Part shown: positions 1-12,200 of the stretch, in pieces
Layout: every line of letters begins with the position of its first letter
Numbering within the stretch: the first letter of the stretch is position 1
Origin: Caenorhabditis remanei
Lineage: Eukaryota; Nematoda; Chromadorea; Rhabditida; Rhabditidae
Length of the DNA: 64,000 nt
Assembly (NCBI RefSeq): GCF_010183535.1
Contig: NC_071333.1
Coordinates: 5,578,587 to 5,642,586 of the forward strand
Direction of reading: 5' to 3'
Notes under the pieces: model-generated
Database searches by the model: none
Told to the model about the DNA's origin: nothing
The model's input: only the letters and a program-made list of their open reading frames with translations
Translations under genes and position numbers: made by a program

Positions 1-147
1 ATTACTGATACCGGTAATCCGCCTGATTATAATCCCATATCAGAAGGGTTTTTTATAGACGCTCTGGGAGTTCGTCTCTTATCATCGATACTGCTAGCTA
101 TCGATAACCTTGATCTTTCGTTGGATATGCACTCTACAGTACCCTAG
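1..147 (+). other. Possible C-terminal end of an ORF entering from the left edge
   Basis: Frame 1 is open from the first base to a TAG at 145-147, giving 48 codons rich in D, L, I and S. It could be the tail of a gene or transposon protein lying outside the window. There is no recognisable domain and the segment is short enough to be open by chance. Overlapping ORFs on both strands at 159-494 look equally uninformative. Confidence 0.15.
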
Positions 148-499
148 AGGTTGTGTTACTAGGGGAAAGGGTTAGCAATTCCCTTTCTGAATTCTACGAC
201 ACGGTCGCGCCCCCCGAGGTATCTCGGCCGGGTATATCGGATGCACGACTCCGAGGAGTTTCGGTACAGAACCTCGCAATGGGTTAGGGTCTCGTAGGTC
301 ACACTGATGTGAGCAGCTTCGCGAAGTTGCGATTCTGTTCCGGATTGAAACGCGCGGAAACGATAGCGGATCATTCGGGCAAAGGCGGCCGTGGTCCCTC
401 TCCTTTTCTTTCCGACCATGTGGAGATATTCCACTCCACACTAGCACCGTTCTTTGACAGAGTCAATCTTTTGCGGTTAGGAATACCGATTTGACATTC

Positions 500-3400
500 G
501 AGGGAATTTGCAGTCATTTGTGTGTTGAAATTTTACATGATTTTATTGTGATCAGTATAGTTTGATTAGAATCTTTTCAATCAGAGGCTTTGCCTTTTGT
601 TTATTTGGAAATAAGACGAACACGGTTTTTATTTTAATTCAAATTTATTGATTTTCAAATAGAAAATACAAAATACGAGTTGGTGAGATTCTCGGCGGGA
701 CGTGTCTCGGCGGGAATCGACGTGCAGGACCACGAATGTCCGGTGGGCGATTGTCTTCGTCCGAAGAGACATGGGCCAGACGTAACTGACTGTGAGCCAT
801 CTGTAAAGAAAATTTGTTTCTTTGTACGATGGTTGGAAGCTGAGACAACGTTGAGCGCTTTGGAACGGTCAGAATGAATAAGATGAGAATGAGACTTACT
901 AGCCAAATGTTTTGGAGAGTTGCTCGTATGATTTTTGATGATACTGATTCTAATCTACTATTTCAGATCTCTTATATATTGTGTGAATATAGTGCAGTGT
1001 GTTTGCGTGTCAATAGAACGTGTCAGTGACGTATTGTGACGTGAGCATCTGCTATTTTCACGCGTAATTATATATAAGCAATGAATGTTTTGTAAAGATT
1101 TTTTCAACTTTTTATACTGCGTGTTCTCTCAGATGTCGTAATCGATATTAATCGACACTGATATGATAATAGAGCATGGTAAAAACGCCACCCTGTCACG
1201 GGCCTTGGCTTCGTATATCTCGCTGTAGTGCGATATTTTGAGATGTTATATCAAGTACTCGGCTGCCAACCGAATATCTGATTTTGCGAAATATCGCTAC
1301 CAACTTCTTATTCTACAGGGTCCGCTACGTACCAGAAGGGCCCTTCCGGCACAGACAACTTTCATTCTGCTACCATCTGTAACTGCCACTTATAGACACA
1401 TCTTTTCAACTTCATAGTCTGTGATGTAGGGAGTATAGAATAATTGGTTGGGTCCTCCAGAGTTGGCGGCCCTTTCAGATACCACAGTATCATTGATACA
1501 CTTGGCTTTGACTGGCGACAGTGCCATAGTTTACGATTTCTAGAATCCGATCTGTACTTTCAATTGCAGATTTCTCTGCAACCTAACTTTTAGAATACAT
1601 ATCACCTCTTGCAGGTGAAGAGGGTTTGATTTTTGCATGATCGATTGAGGGCTTACTCGCGCTGTCAGCACATGACAGTGAATTACTTGGACAATCGATA
1701 CAATGCCAGTAGTTTAGATGTTACACTACCGTAATTGAAAACTTTTCAAAGAATTGAATTCTTCTATAGTTGGTTATGATCTTATAAATTCTAGTGTGTT
1801 AGAATTTGTCGTGTTGAAGACATGTGCTTGGTAACTTTTCGCACAACTGAAACAGCGGCGGGATGTTACATCTGATGTCTCTGTTTGTTCTGAAGTAGTT
1901 CATGATGTTGTGTGAACGTCTACTTTTCGAAACATTGTGTTTTTTAGAAGTTGATACCATTGAACATGATCTTTTGGATACGTTTTGTTCATCGGCGGGA
2001 CTTCTATACTCGGGATTCTGATGTGATGACTTTTCATCACGACAGTCCTTCTTGAGTATCGTAATTTTTTCGGATTCTAGAGCTTTTGCTCTTGTGTTAT
2101 TGTTTTACAGAGGCAGATCGAGTGACTGTGTGTCACGACTTCTGCTCGTCTGATGTACTGTAGTCTGTTAGAGTAAGATATATTACTCGTGTATAGACTG
2201 TATGTGTGAAACCATTGGTAGGCGTTTGTGAATCTAATGTTTTGATTCGAATTATACGCTTTTATAACCAACGGCGGGACAAAAATATAATTTTCATCTG
2301 ATTGTTTGTATAATTTACTGAATGTGGGACGTACCCTGTACTCAGTATGATTTTGCGCTCGAACTTATTCTTGCGTCTTGTTTTTTCAAGTGTTGGGACG
2401 TACCCGTGACACTCAGATTTAGTTGAAAATTTATAAGGGTTTATCATCCCCTTGATATGTGAGTGCTTCGTAAAGCTGCTCTGTAGTTGTGACTGATGTA
2501 GTGTAGTGTGTGTTCGAAAAGATAGTATGTGGCTGCTCTCATGCTCATCTCATATCACTCTGACTGTCCCAATGACGGCTGTTCTGAGATCAGGTATACA
2601 AGAGTAATAGGACTCCGAATGGTACAAGGAATACTGGAATATAGTTACAACAGAATTGATTTTATGGGACGGGGCCCTATTATCATCAATAAAAATAACA
2701 ATAGTCCATAAGGGACTTTAACAACATGCCCTAGTAGGGATAACAACATAAGAAACAATTAGTTTAACAGCGGCGGGAATCATTCATAATGATGTGGAAA
2801 CGGCGGGAGATTCAGTTCCAGAAGGAGCGTGGGATCTTTTCCGGTCCAGACAGTTGGAGCTGCTGTAATAATCGATAGTTGTTATCAATCATGTTGTAAA
2901 ATGTTTAGTACCTTGCTGGCTTGTCTCTTAGAGACGTTGCGAGATGAGGATGGAGCGGCGGGAGAATCGGCTCTCGGAGCGTGCTGAATAAATTATTTTA
3001 TATTCAAGAGCACATTTATTGCGATGTTTATACCTTGCATGTGCAAGAGCACATTGTTGAATGCCTCCGGGTTCTCTTGCAACACTTCCGACTCGCCAGA
3101 GATCGAATTGAAGACGTTCTCTTCTTCTTCGCCGGTAGAGATTTCTCCAATCGAGTGGATTGGTTGAGTATTGGTACTCATCGGCGGGACGTGTTGCTGT
3201 AATGAAGACATATTTGGTATTTTTACGCAATAATGAGAGTTTTTTAGCGAATTTTTATGCTATATCGGTATATTTCAGCTTGTTTCTGTTCGAAAGTGAA
3301 CAAATTTTGTTTGAAATTGTTTAAAATGAGCAATTGAATGGATGTTTAGGCTTGATTTCAGAGAAATTCAAAGTATTAGAGCTGATCGCCACGCTATCGC

Positions 3401-5530
3401 TCTGTTGAAGCCTTCACTCGCGTATTGCATCATCTTTTTGTAGGTTTCGGTCGAAAAGCTCGAAGAATTTGGTGTTTTCTCGCGAAATCCCAGTAAACAT
3501 AGCACGAACAGTGATGCTCGAGCTTATTCACCGTGATTTCCCGGAGAAATAACCAGGGAAACTCGAGTTTCGTCCGAAATACCGATTTTTTAGCAAAATT
3601 ATTTCGAAATTTTACGATTTTTTGCGCAAAAACTTTTTGTTTTGCCGAAATTTTAGCTGTTTAAGCGTTTTTAGCCACAAAAGGTTGCTTTTGTTAGAGA
3701 TTTGACACGAACTGACTACGTTTCAGTCTTGAATCGAAAAATTTTAGGTAAAATTATCGATGTTTGTAATTTTTGGTCATTTTTCTCGCATTTTTTCTCG
3801 AATTTTTTCCAAATCTCACATAAAATATGCTTACTCTTTCATAGAAGGCTCCTCCATCGGCGGGACTCTGTGACATCACGTAGTTTCGGAGTTGAGATAC
3901 CGGCGGGAGGTAGAGATTTGAGTATTTGAGTGAGTTTTGGTCGTCATGCCACATTTTTGGTCTGAAAAATATTCAGAATAATTATTTTTTATAATATTTT
4001 AGTAAAATATTACGGAAACAAGAGAGAATTTAGTACAAAGAGCGGAAAAAATTTTAGGCCCGAGCGAAAAAAGAATTTCGAAACTCGTGCGCGTAAGGTC
4101 TTGTACATTGCGGTCCGCAATGGTACGCAGCCCGTGTGCGGAGCCTGCGGTCGCGTACCGTACTCTTGTTGTAAAATTCAAATTTGTGTCGATTTACGGA
4201 GCTCATTTTAGAGGTTCCCCGATGAAATTTCGACGGGTTTTCGAAATTTTTCGAATATTTTTGGGCAAATGACGATGGAAAAAATTTTTGACACCGTTTT
4301 GTAGCGTATGTGATACCCGTATCACACATTTTCATTAGAAAATGAGGAGGAATCAGGTTTTACTCAGTAATTACGCGTGAAGGTGTTTTTCTGTCTCGAA
4401 TATTCGAATGACAGGTCTGGGTGACGGTTTTTAATCGCCTGTCCAGAAAAAATGACGGAATAACGAGAAAGGAGAGAGAAATAACGAGGAAATTACAAAG
4501 AAAAAGGTGTTTCAGGGTATGAAATGGAGTTCTAACGTTATTTTTGCTCACTTATATGCCTTTTACTTAATTTTTTTGGGACGCCGACGCGGTTCTTGGA
4601 CTGATTTTCGTTCACTTTGTCGATATATTGATTTTCTTTCGTCCACCTGGAGTTTTGCGACGCGAGGGCCACAAAAAACGACTACTCCAACAGCGGCGGA
4701 AATTATTTTTTGGTTTTTCCGGAGTTTTGTGCCACAGGGGTCACAAAAAACGACTACTCCGGTTCGCCTGGAGTTTTGCGACACGAGGGTCACAAAAAAC
4801 GACTACTCCAACAGCGGCGGGACCAAAAACACGTTCAAAAGAGAGAGAACGATAAAGAAAAAATTCGACGGAACGGAAAATCACAGCTAATCAACAAAAT
4901 TAATTATTGAACGGTCGTAATGCACCATGTTGAGAGGGCAATGAAGGTAGCGGTCGGAGACTATTGCCTCTCAGAAGAAATATAAATCGTCCCAAAATAA
5001 AGTGTATGCGGCATGTATGTAAGATAAGCAATGTTAGAAAGAACACAAAGTATCAGTGACCCGTTTATTAAACCTTCTTCTCGGAAAGATCCTCGAAGAA
5101 TAACCAAAATAGAGAAAGGGTGATAAAAAAGAGAATAAAAGAGAGCGACGTGTCCTGAGGAGATGTTGAGTCGACGAAAGGCAGGAAGACGAACGCGGCG
5201 GGACTGACGGCGGGAAAAAGAGACAAAAGTCCCAAAAACCGGAAGTATATAATTTAGGCTAATCTCTCAAACTCGCGCTAGATTCTGATGGCACGGAAAA
5301 ATATAGTGCTAGCATCAGAATCTCCTCAACTACTCTCTCAGAGCCTAGACGGTCGGCAAAAAGGACCGTCGTCGGCGGGAAAACACGAACGAACTGAATT
5401 ACTCTGGCCTAAAAAGGCTAACATGAGCAATGACACGCGACGCGACCGCTCGCGAGTGACGACATACGCGTCTACTGCGAGAGAGCGTTGCGGAAGAGAG
5501 AGTGTTGGGTTTATTGGAGCGCATTAGCTG
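500..5530 (+). other. Gene-poor region with 15 same-strand CGGCGGGA motifs
   Basis: No coding exon chain is visible. The exact octamer CGGCGGGA starts at 693, 708, 1856, 1993, 2272, 2771, 2801, 2956, 3182, 3858, 3901, 4815, 5196, 5208 and 5373. All copies are on the + strand, and I saw neither the reverse complement here nor the exact octamer elsewhere in the window. The flanks of the motif differ, so this is not a simple tandem repeat. GGCGGGAA resembles the E2F/DP binding consensus, but that is only a resemblance. TATA-like runs lie at about 1066-1075 and 5247-5253. The stretch could be the non-coding part of a large retroelement or a regulatory locus; no second long terminal repeat lies in the window. 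Confidence 0.5.
4646..4822 (+). repeat. Three-copy imperfect tandem repeat ending in the CGGCGGGA motif
   Basis: Copies begin near 4646, 4719 and 4767. Each reads roughly C(C/T)GGAGTTTTG, then a GC-rich segment, then CACAAAAAACGACTACTCC. Copies 1 and 3 continue into AACAGCGGCGG(G)A. Copy 2 is shorter and lacks that tail. Confidence 0.75.
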
Positions 5531-5950
5531 AATTTGGAGTTTTAGAGCGGTAATTTGAATTATAATTAATTATAATAATTTAGAATAATTTGTATTAAAT
5601 TGATAGAACTCAGATAACTGAGAATAACGAGAATAATAATAATATTGTTAATGAACAGATTGAATAAGAGGTTAATGAAAAAGGCTCCGATGGTCCTAGT
5701 TTTGTGGGGAAAACCAGAGGGGACCGTCGGATTGGCTTTGGTAGCCAAGTAAGGGGGTACCCAAAGGGGGATCCTTGGCTACACATTCTGCAATTTTTGA
5801 AAACTGATTTTCCATCAGAATTCGCTTTTTTTCGATTCTGCTAGGTCTCGCTGCTGAACTCCACGGTCAGTTTTGACCATTCTCTAGTAAGAGAGTGTTT
5901 TTCATAATGATCTCCCCAGCCAATACAACCAGCCAACAAATATTTTCCAG

Positions 5951-7281
5951 ATCTATAAAATAGCTGTCACTGGCGGACCTAGTGCAGGAAAAACAACTGC
6001 AATGGTTTGGAAATCTTGAACAAAATATGGATAATAATAAAAGATTTTCAGGAAATTTTGGAAAAATTCTTCAAGGATCATGGATGCGAAGTTTATCTCG
6101 TACCGGAAGCAGCAACTGAACTCCAAAAGATGGGCTTCAGCTTCCCAAAACTCAGTGCCGATCGAAAATACAATTTTCAAAAAGAATTGATCAATATGAT
6201 TCTTTATCTGGAAGGCGCTCTTTTAAGGGTCATCGGAAAGCCTGAAGGTCGGGACATCATTATTATTATGGACAGAGGAGTCATGGATCCGTCTGCCTAT
6301 TCTTCTCCAGCAGAATGGTCTGCGATTCTGAAAGACCTCGGCCTGAACGAGTTCGAGCTGAAGCATACTCGTTATGACCATGTCGTTCATATGGTCACGG
6401 CTGCGGAAGGTGCTCCAAATGCATATACCTTAGAAACCAACGCAGTAAGAGTTGAAACGCCAGAGCAAGCCAGAGATATCGATCATAAAACGAGACAAGC
6501 TTGGATCGGCCATCAATATTTTGATATTGTTGACAACAGTGGTACGGCAAACATTCACGACAAAGTGAATAAGGTTATTCAGGTTTGTTATGGTACTGGA
6601 AACTGTTTTGGAAAATGAATGAATCATTTTAGGTTATTTGTGATCGGATGGGAATTCCCGGCCAAGTTGCAGTACCATCAAACAAACGGAAATGGCTCAT
6701 TGAAGAAGTTGATTGGAAGAATTTTGGAGTCTTCGAGGAATTCCATACGAAACACCTCTATTTAGTCTCACATGAACCTCAAGTTCAAGAACGAATTCGG
6801 CGTCGTTCAAAAGCCGGTCAATCTACTTACACTCTCACAAGAAGAGAGTACAACAAAGATTGCTCCGGCTACAGTGAGAAGAGGACAAATTGTAGTGAAG
6901 CAGAATACAACCATTCGCTCAAAATGAAGGATAGGAAACGATCCTCTATCTACAAAAGACGGAGATGCTTCGTCTACGAAACAATGTCCTTCAACCTGGA
7001 TATCTATTGCACTCCACTGCCACCAAGAGCCCATGGAGTCCCTTATCTGGTTTTGGAGGCGTTCACCAACATCCCGAAAGGAACCCCATTGCCAGCCGGA
7101 TCAGTTCCACCGTTCCTGAGAATTGCAAAGGTGAGAAAACTAACCAGTTAACTAGAAACGTGGTAAAACACGAATCTATTCTAACTAGGGTTATGTAATT
7201 TGTTAACAAAACACTTGTTTTCAGGAAATCACCGATAATTCGGAATACTCGATGTTCCGGCTGGCAGAGTATTCTTCATGA
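5951..7281 (+). CDS. TTD14-type P-loop NTPase with CYTH-like C-terminal region (5' end unresolved)
   Basis: Four exons are read: 5951-6004, 6052-6582, 6633-7130 and 7225-7281 (stop TGA), all joined in phase 0, giving at least 379 residues. Exon 1 encodes a Walker A loop, GGPSAGKTT. Exon 2 holds IIIIMDRGVMD, typical of the AAA_28 ATPase. Exon 3 ends with IYKRRRCFVYE and FNLDIY, matching the C-terminal CYTH-like domain of Drosophila TTD14 (TRPL translocation defect protein 14). In flies that protein binds GTP and phosphoinositides and is needed for TRPL channel trafficking; a similar role here is inference. No start codon is evident: an acceptor (TTTTCCAG) sits directly before exon 1, so at least one upstream exon is missing or unrecognised. 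The exon 1 to exon 2 intron is only 47 bp. Confidence 0.85.
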
Positions 7282-7612
7282 TTTCTCCAATGGCCAACTT
7301 CCCACATCTGTTTGCATCCTCTCAACTTTATCTTGCCAGCATCCAAAATCCTAGAACACCGTCATCACTTGTGCAACAAACCTTCTTTTTATTTATGTAA
7401 ATTGAATTGACCGCCCTCCACCTCCCATTAGTTTATTGTATATCATTCTCATCCCTTCACAATAATTTTTTCTCTTCCTCCAATCATTTATTTTTTCTTT
7501 CCGCTCCCTCTCATGGCGACAAAGTTTATCTTCTCAGAAAATGTAGAATAAAATAAATGAATATTCATACGGCTTTCTAGAATTTCAGCTGTAAACATGA
7601 CTCGATACACTT
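7282..7612. other. 3' flank of the TTD14-like gene
   Basis: AT-rich sequence with an AATAAA at about 7547, which is rather distant from the stop. I see no further gene. Confidence 0.4.
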
Positions 7613-7688
7613 TTGGTGCCAAAACTTTTTTGTTTTTTGTTTTCGACTTTTTGGTACCAATCTGACTACCGGGGTTCGATCCCCATTG
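7613..7688 (+). repeat. Unit of a roughly 75-bp dispersed tandem repeat with a Pol III B-box-like core
   Basis: The unit runs from GGTGCCAAAACTTTTTTG through TTTTTGGTACCAATCTGAC to GGGGTTCGATCCCCATTG. GGTTCGATCCC resembles a tRNA B box. There is no convincing A box or cloverleaf, so this is not called a tRNA gene. Equivalent units resume at 14476, directly after the inserted 7689-14467 element. Confidence 0.65.
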
Positions 7689-8786
7689 CAGGGACGAGCG
7701 GCAATGCCGTTGCCGTGTTGCCGAAATTGCCGAAATTGCCAACTTTTTTAAATAGATTGCCGTTGCCGGACTGCCGACTTTTTATTCGGCAATGTTTTTT
7801 TTTCTAAATCTGCTCAATTTTCAAGCTGAATTCGACAAACTTTTGTTAGAAAATGAGAACTTGATGGTGGTTGAAGGAGTACTATCGGAACGTTCATATG
7901 AAGTAATACTCGGTGTTTTCAATTTCGAAATTTTGAACTTTAAGCGCCGCCTCCAAATCTAGAAATAGTTAGAGTCTATTCTTGAAGTAGCACGTCATCT
8001 ACCAACTTAAAATGGCTTTAGAAATGTCAAAAAAACCTCAAGACCTCTCCAAAAAGAATCCCATTTCGCAGATAATTTGCAAGCGCGCGCTTATTTCTCT
8101 CGATTGAATGAAAAGATGGGTTAATGAGTGAAATAACTGCTCTGTACACCCCAAGATGACATTTAGAACCCCATCACTGCGTGGACACCGTTTCTTTTTT
8201 CTTTCTTCACAGATATTTGGTCATATCGAATTTGGAAGAGATGAAATAGGTCACATATCTGTCAGTGTTTTGATTCGAATAAAGGGAAAAGTAAGAAGTT
8301 GTTGTTTTAGACAGTTGTTGAGGAAGGTAGATTGGAGAAACATCTTTAGGCTACAGAAATCAGTTCGGCAGAGCGCACGCTGAGCTGAAATCGATGATCA
8401 TCGATACCTAGCTCTATAAATCTAGTAACAGACCACACCTATCTTCTAGCTAGGATCGTTAGCGGTTTAGTCAGTCTGAGCGTAGCTTTGTACTTCTCCT
8501 TCTTAAAATGGCATGTCAGGTGATTGTGAACAAAAGATGGTGAGGTTTGGGATGATGAGGTGTTCCAGAGGGTCTGGAACGTGAGCAAGATGAAGGGAAG
8601 GTGCTCAGGTCGAGCACACTAAAACAATATTAGTATGATTCGAAACCTATTACTTGAAAATATTTGTTCAATATGGCTCTTCCTTTTAGAGCAATGGAAT
8701 CTTATCACTTATCCATTTCTCAGGTGCCACGTCCAAGTTCCATTTATCACACCATTCGGTTATAATATAACGCGTTCTCAGTAAGA

Positions 8787-8840
8787 CTCGATCAACGTGT
8801 GCCCTAGGGCAAGATTTTTATAAAAACAGATACAATTGGT
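8787..8840 (+). repeat. Copy of a short dispersed repeat also found at 55757
   Basis: CGTGTGCCCTAG(G/T)GCAAG followed by ATTTT-TATAAAAACAGATAC and TTGGTC is shared with 55757-55805 in the same orientation. The match is about 50 bp and nearly identical. Confidence 0.6.
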
Positions 8841-9242
8841 CGGGTTACGGTAGTACTGTAGGTGCTCAAAGAGCAAAAAAATTTGTTTTGTTTTTGAACG
8901 TAGACCGCTGAAATTTTTGGCTTGAAATGAATAACGTTAGTGTACTGTTTTTGCAAAATTTTAAAACATGAAAATAATTTTTCACCAATAACAAAATCAG
9001 TCCGTTTTTTCGGAAATTTTGGAAAAAAAAACTGTGATTTTGATGAAACAAGTAGGTAATACCTTTTTACCACACTATGTTTACATGACACAACAACGTT
9101 TTTGACGTATCACGTGGTTAAGCAGTTATTTTCTTTCCTAAATAGTTTTTAGGTCATTGATATTCCAATCCTTGCTTAATTGAAAAGATTTAAGTTCAAA
9201 GCTTTTAAGCATCAATAAGCATTCACTACCAAAACATTTTGC

Positions 9243-12200
9243 AGATAAGAATGGCGAGGGAAGTTAATTTCATCAAAAGTACCATGTTTTTCGGAATTTC
9301 AATTATAATTTTATTGATTTCCAACCCGGGAGGATTCAAACCCGCGTCTACTGAAGTAAACCTCAGCCCGGGTATTATAGACTACTACATCCTCTGATCG
9401 ACGAGTCTATCCGGTACCGACACAGATAAGAATGGTGGGGGAAGTTAATTTCATAAAAAGTACCCTGATTTTTGGAATTGCAATCATAATTTTATTGATT
9501 TCTAGATTTGAAAAAGTCCTGTTTTTAGGAATTTCAATTATAATTTCGTTGATTTCTAACCCGGGAGGATTCAAACCCGAGTCTACTGAAGTAAACCTCA
9601 GCCCGGGTATTATAGACTACTACATCCTCTGATCGACGAGTCTATCCGGTACCGACACAGATAAGAATGGTGGGGGAAGTTAATTTCATAAAAAGTACCC
9701 TGTTTTTTGGAATTTCATTCATAATTTTATTGATTTCTAGATTTGAAAAAGTCCTGTTTTTAGGAATTTCAATTATAATTTCGTTGATTTCTAACCCGGG
9801 AGGATTCAAACCCGCGTCTACTGAAGTAAACCTCAGCCCGGGTATTATAGACTACTACATCCTCTGATCGACGAGTCTATCCGGTACCGACACAGATAAG
9901 AATGGTGGGGGAAGTTAATTTCATAAAAAGTACCCTGATTTTTGGAATTGCAATCATAATTTTATTGATTTCTAGATTTGAAAAAGTCCTGTTTTTAGGA
10001 ATTTCAATTATAATTTCGTTGATTTCTAACCCGGGAGGATTCAAACCCGCGTCTACTGAAGTAAACCTCAGCCCGGGTATTATAGACTACTACATCCTCT
10101 GATCGACGAGTCTATCCGGTACCGACACAGATAAGAATGGTGGGGGAAGTTAATTTCATAAAAAGTACCCTGATTTTTGGAATTGCAATCATAATTTTAT
10201 TGATTTCTAGATTTGAAAAAGTCCTGTGTTTAGGAATTTCAATTATAATTTCGTTGATTTCTAACCCGGGAGGATTCAAACCCGAGTCTACTGAAGTAAA
10301 CCTCAGCCCGGGTATTATAGACTACTACATCCTCTGATCGACGAGTCTATCCGGTACCGACACAGATAAGAATGGTGGGGGAAGTTAATTTCATAAAAAG
10401 TACCCTGTTTTTTGGAATTTCATTCATAATTTTATTGATTTCTAGATTTGAAAAAGTCCTGTTTTTAGGAATTTCAATTATAATTTCGTTGATTTCTAAC
10501 CCGGGAGGATTCAAACCCGAGTCTACTGAAGTAAACCTCAGCCCGGGTATTATAGACTACTACATCCTCTGATCGACGAGTCTATCCGGTACCGACACAG
10601 ATAAGAATGGTGGGGGAAGTTAATTTCATAAAAAGTACCCTGATTTTTGGAATTGCAATCATAATTTTATTGATTTCTAGATTTGAAAAAGTCCTGTTTT
10701 TAGGAATTTCAATTATAATTTCGTTGATTTCTAACCCGGGAGGATTCAAACCCGAGTCTACTGAAGTAAACCTCAGCCCGGGTATTATAGACTACTACAT
10801 CCTCTGATCGACGAGTCTATCCGGTATCGACACAGATAAGAATGGTGGGGGAAGTTAATTTCATAAAAAGTACCCTGATTTTTGGAATTGCAATCATAAT
10901 TTTATTGATTTCTAGATTTGAAAAAGTCCTGTTTTTAGGAATTTCAATTATAATTTCGTTGATTTCTAACCCGGGAGGATTCAAACCCGCGTCTACTGAA
11001 GTAAACCTCAGCCCGGGTATTATAGACTACTACATCCTCTGATCGATGAGTCTATCCGGTACCGACACAGATAAGAATGGTGGGGGAAGTTAATTTCATA
11101 AAAAGTACCCTGTTTTTTGGAATTTCAATCATAATTTTATTGATTTCTAGATTTGAAAAAGTCCTGTTTTTAGGAATTTCAATTATAATTTCGTTGATTT
11201 CTAACCCGGGAGGATTCAAACCCGCGTCTACTGAAGTAAACCTCAGCCCGGGTATTATAGACTACTACATCCTCTGATCGACGAGTCTATCCGGTACCGA
11301 CACAGATAAGAATGGTGGGGGAAGTTAATTTCATAAAAAGTACCCTGTTTTTTGGAATTTCATTCATAATTTTATTGATTTCTAGATTTAAAAAGGTCCT
11401 GTTTTTAGGAATTTCAATTATAATTTCGTTGATTTCTAACCCGGGAGGATTCAAACCCGCGTCTACTGAAGTAAACCTCAGCCCGGGTATTATAGACTAC
11501 TACATCCTCTGATCGATGAGTCTATCCGGTACCGACACAGATAAGAATGGTGGGGGAAGTTAATTTCATAAAAATTACCCTGTTTTTTGGAATTTCAATT
11601 ATAATTTTATTGATTTCTCGATTCGAAAAAGTCCTGTTTTTAGGAATTTCAATTATAATTTCGTTGATTTCTAACCCGGGAGCATTCAAACCCGCGTCTA
11701 CTGAAGTAAACCTCAGCCCGGGTATTATAGACTACTACATCCTCTGATCGATGAGTCTATCCGGTACCGACACAGATAAGAATGGTGGGGGAAGTTAATT
11801 TCATAAAAAGTACCCTGTTTTTTGGAATTTCAATCATAATTTTATTGATTTCTCGATTCGAAAAAGTCCTGTTTTTAGGAATTTCAATTATAATTTCGTT
11901 GATTTCTAACCCGGGAGGATTCAAACCCGCGTCTACTGAAGTAAACCTCAGCCCGGGTATTATAGACTACTACATCCTCTGATCGATGAGTCTATCCGGT
12001 ACCGACACAGATAAGAATGGTGGGGGAAGTTAATTTCATAAAAAGTACCCTGTTTTTTGGAATTTTAATCATAATTTTATTGATTTCTAGATTTGAAAAA
12101 GTCCTGTTTTTAGGAATTTCAATTATAATTTCGTTGATTTCTAACCCGGGAGGATTCAAACCCGCGTCTACTGAAGTAAACCTCAGCCCGGGTATTATAG

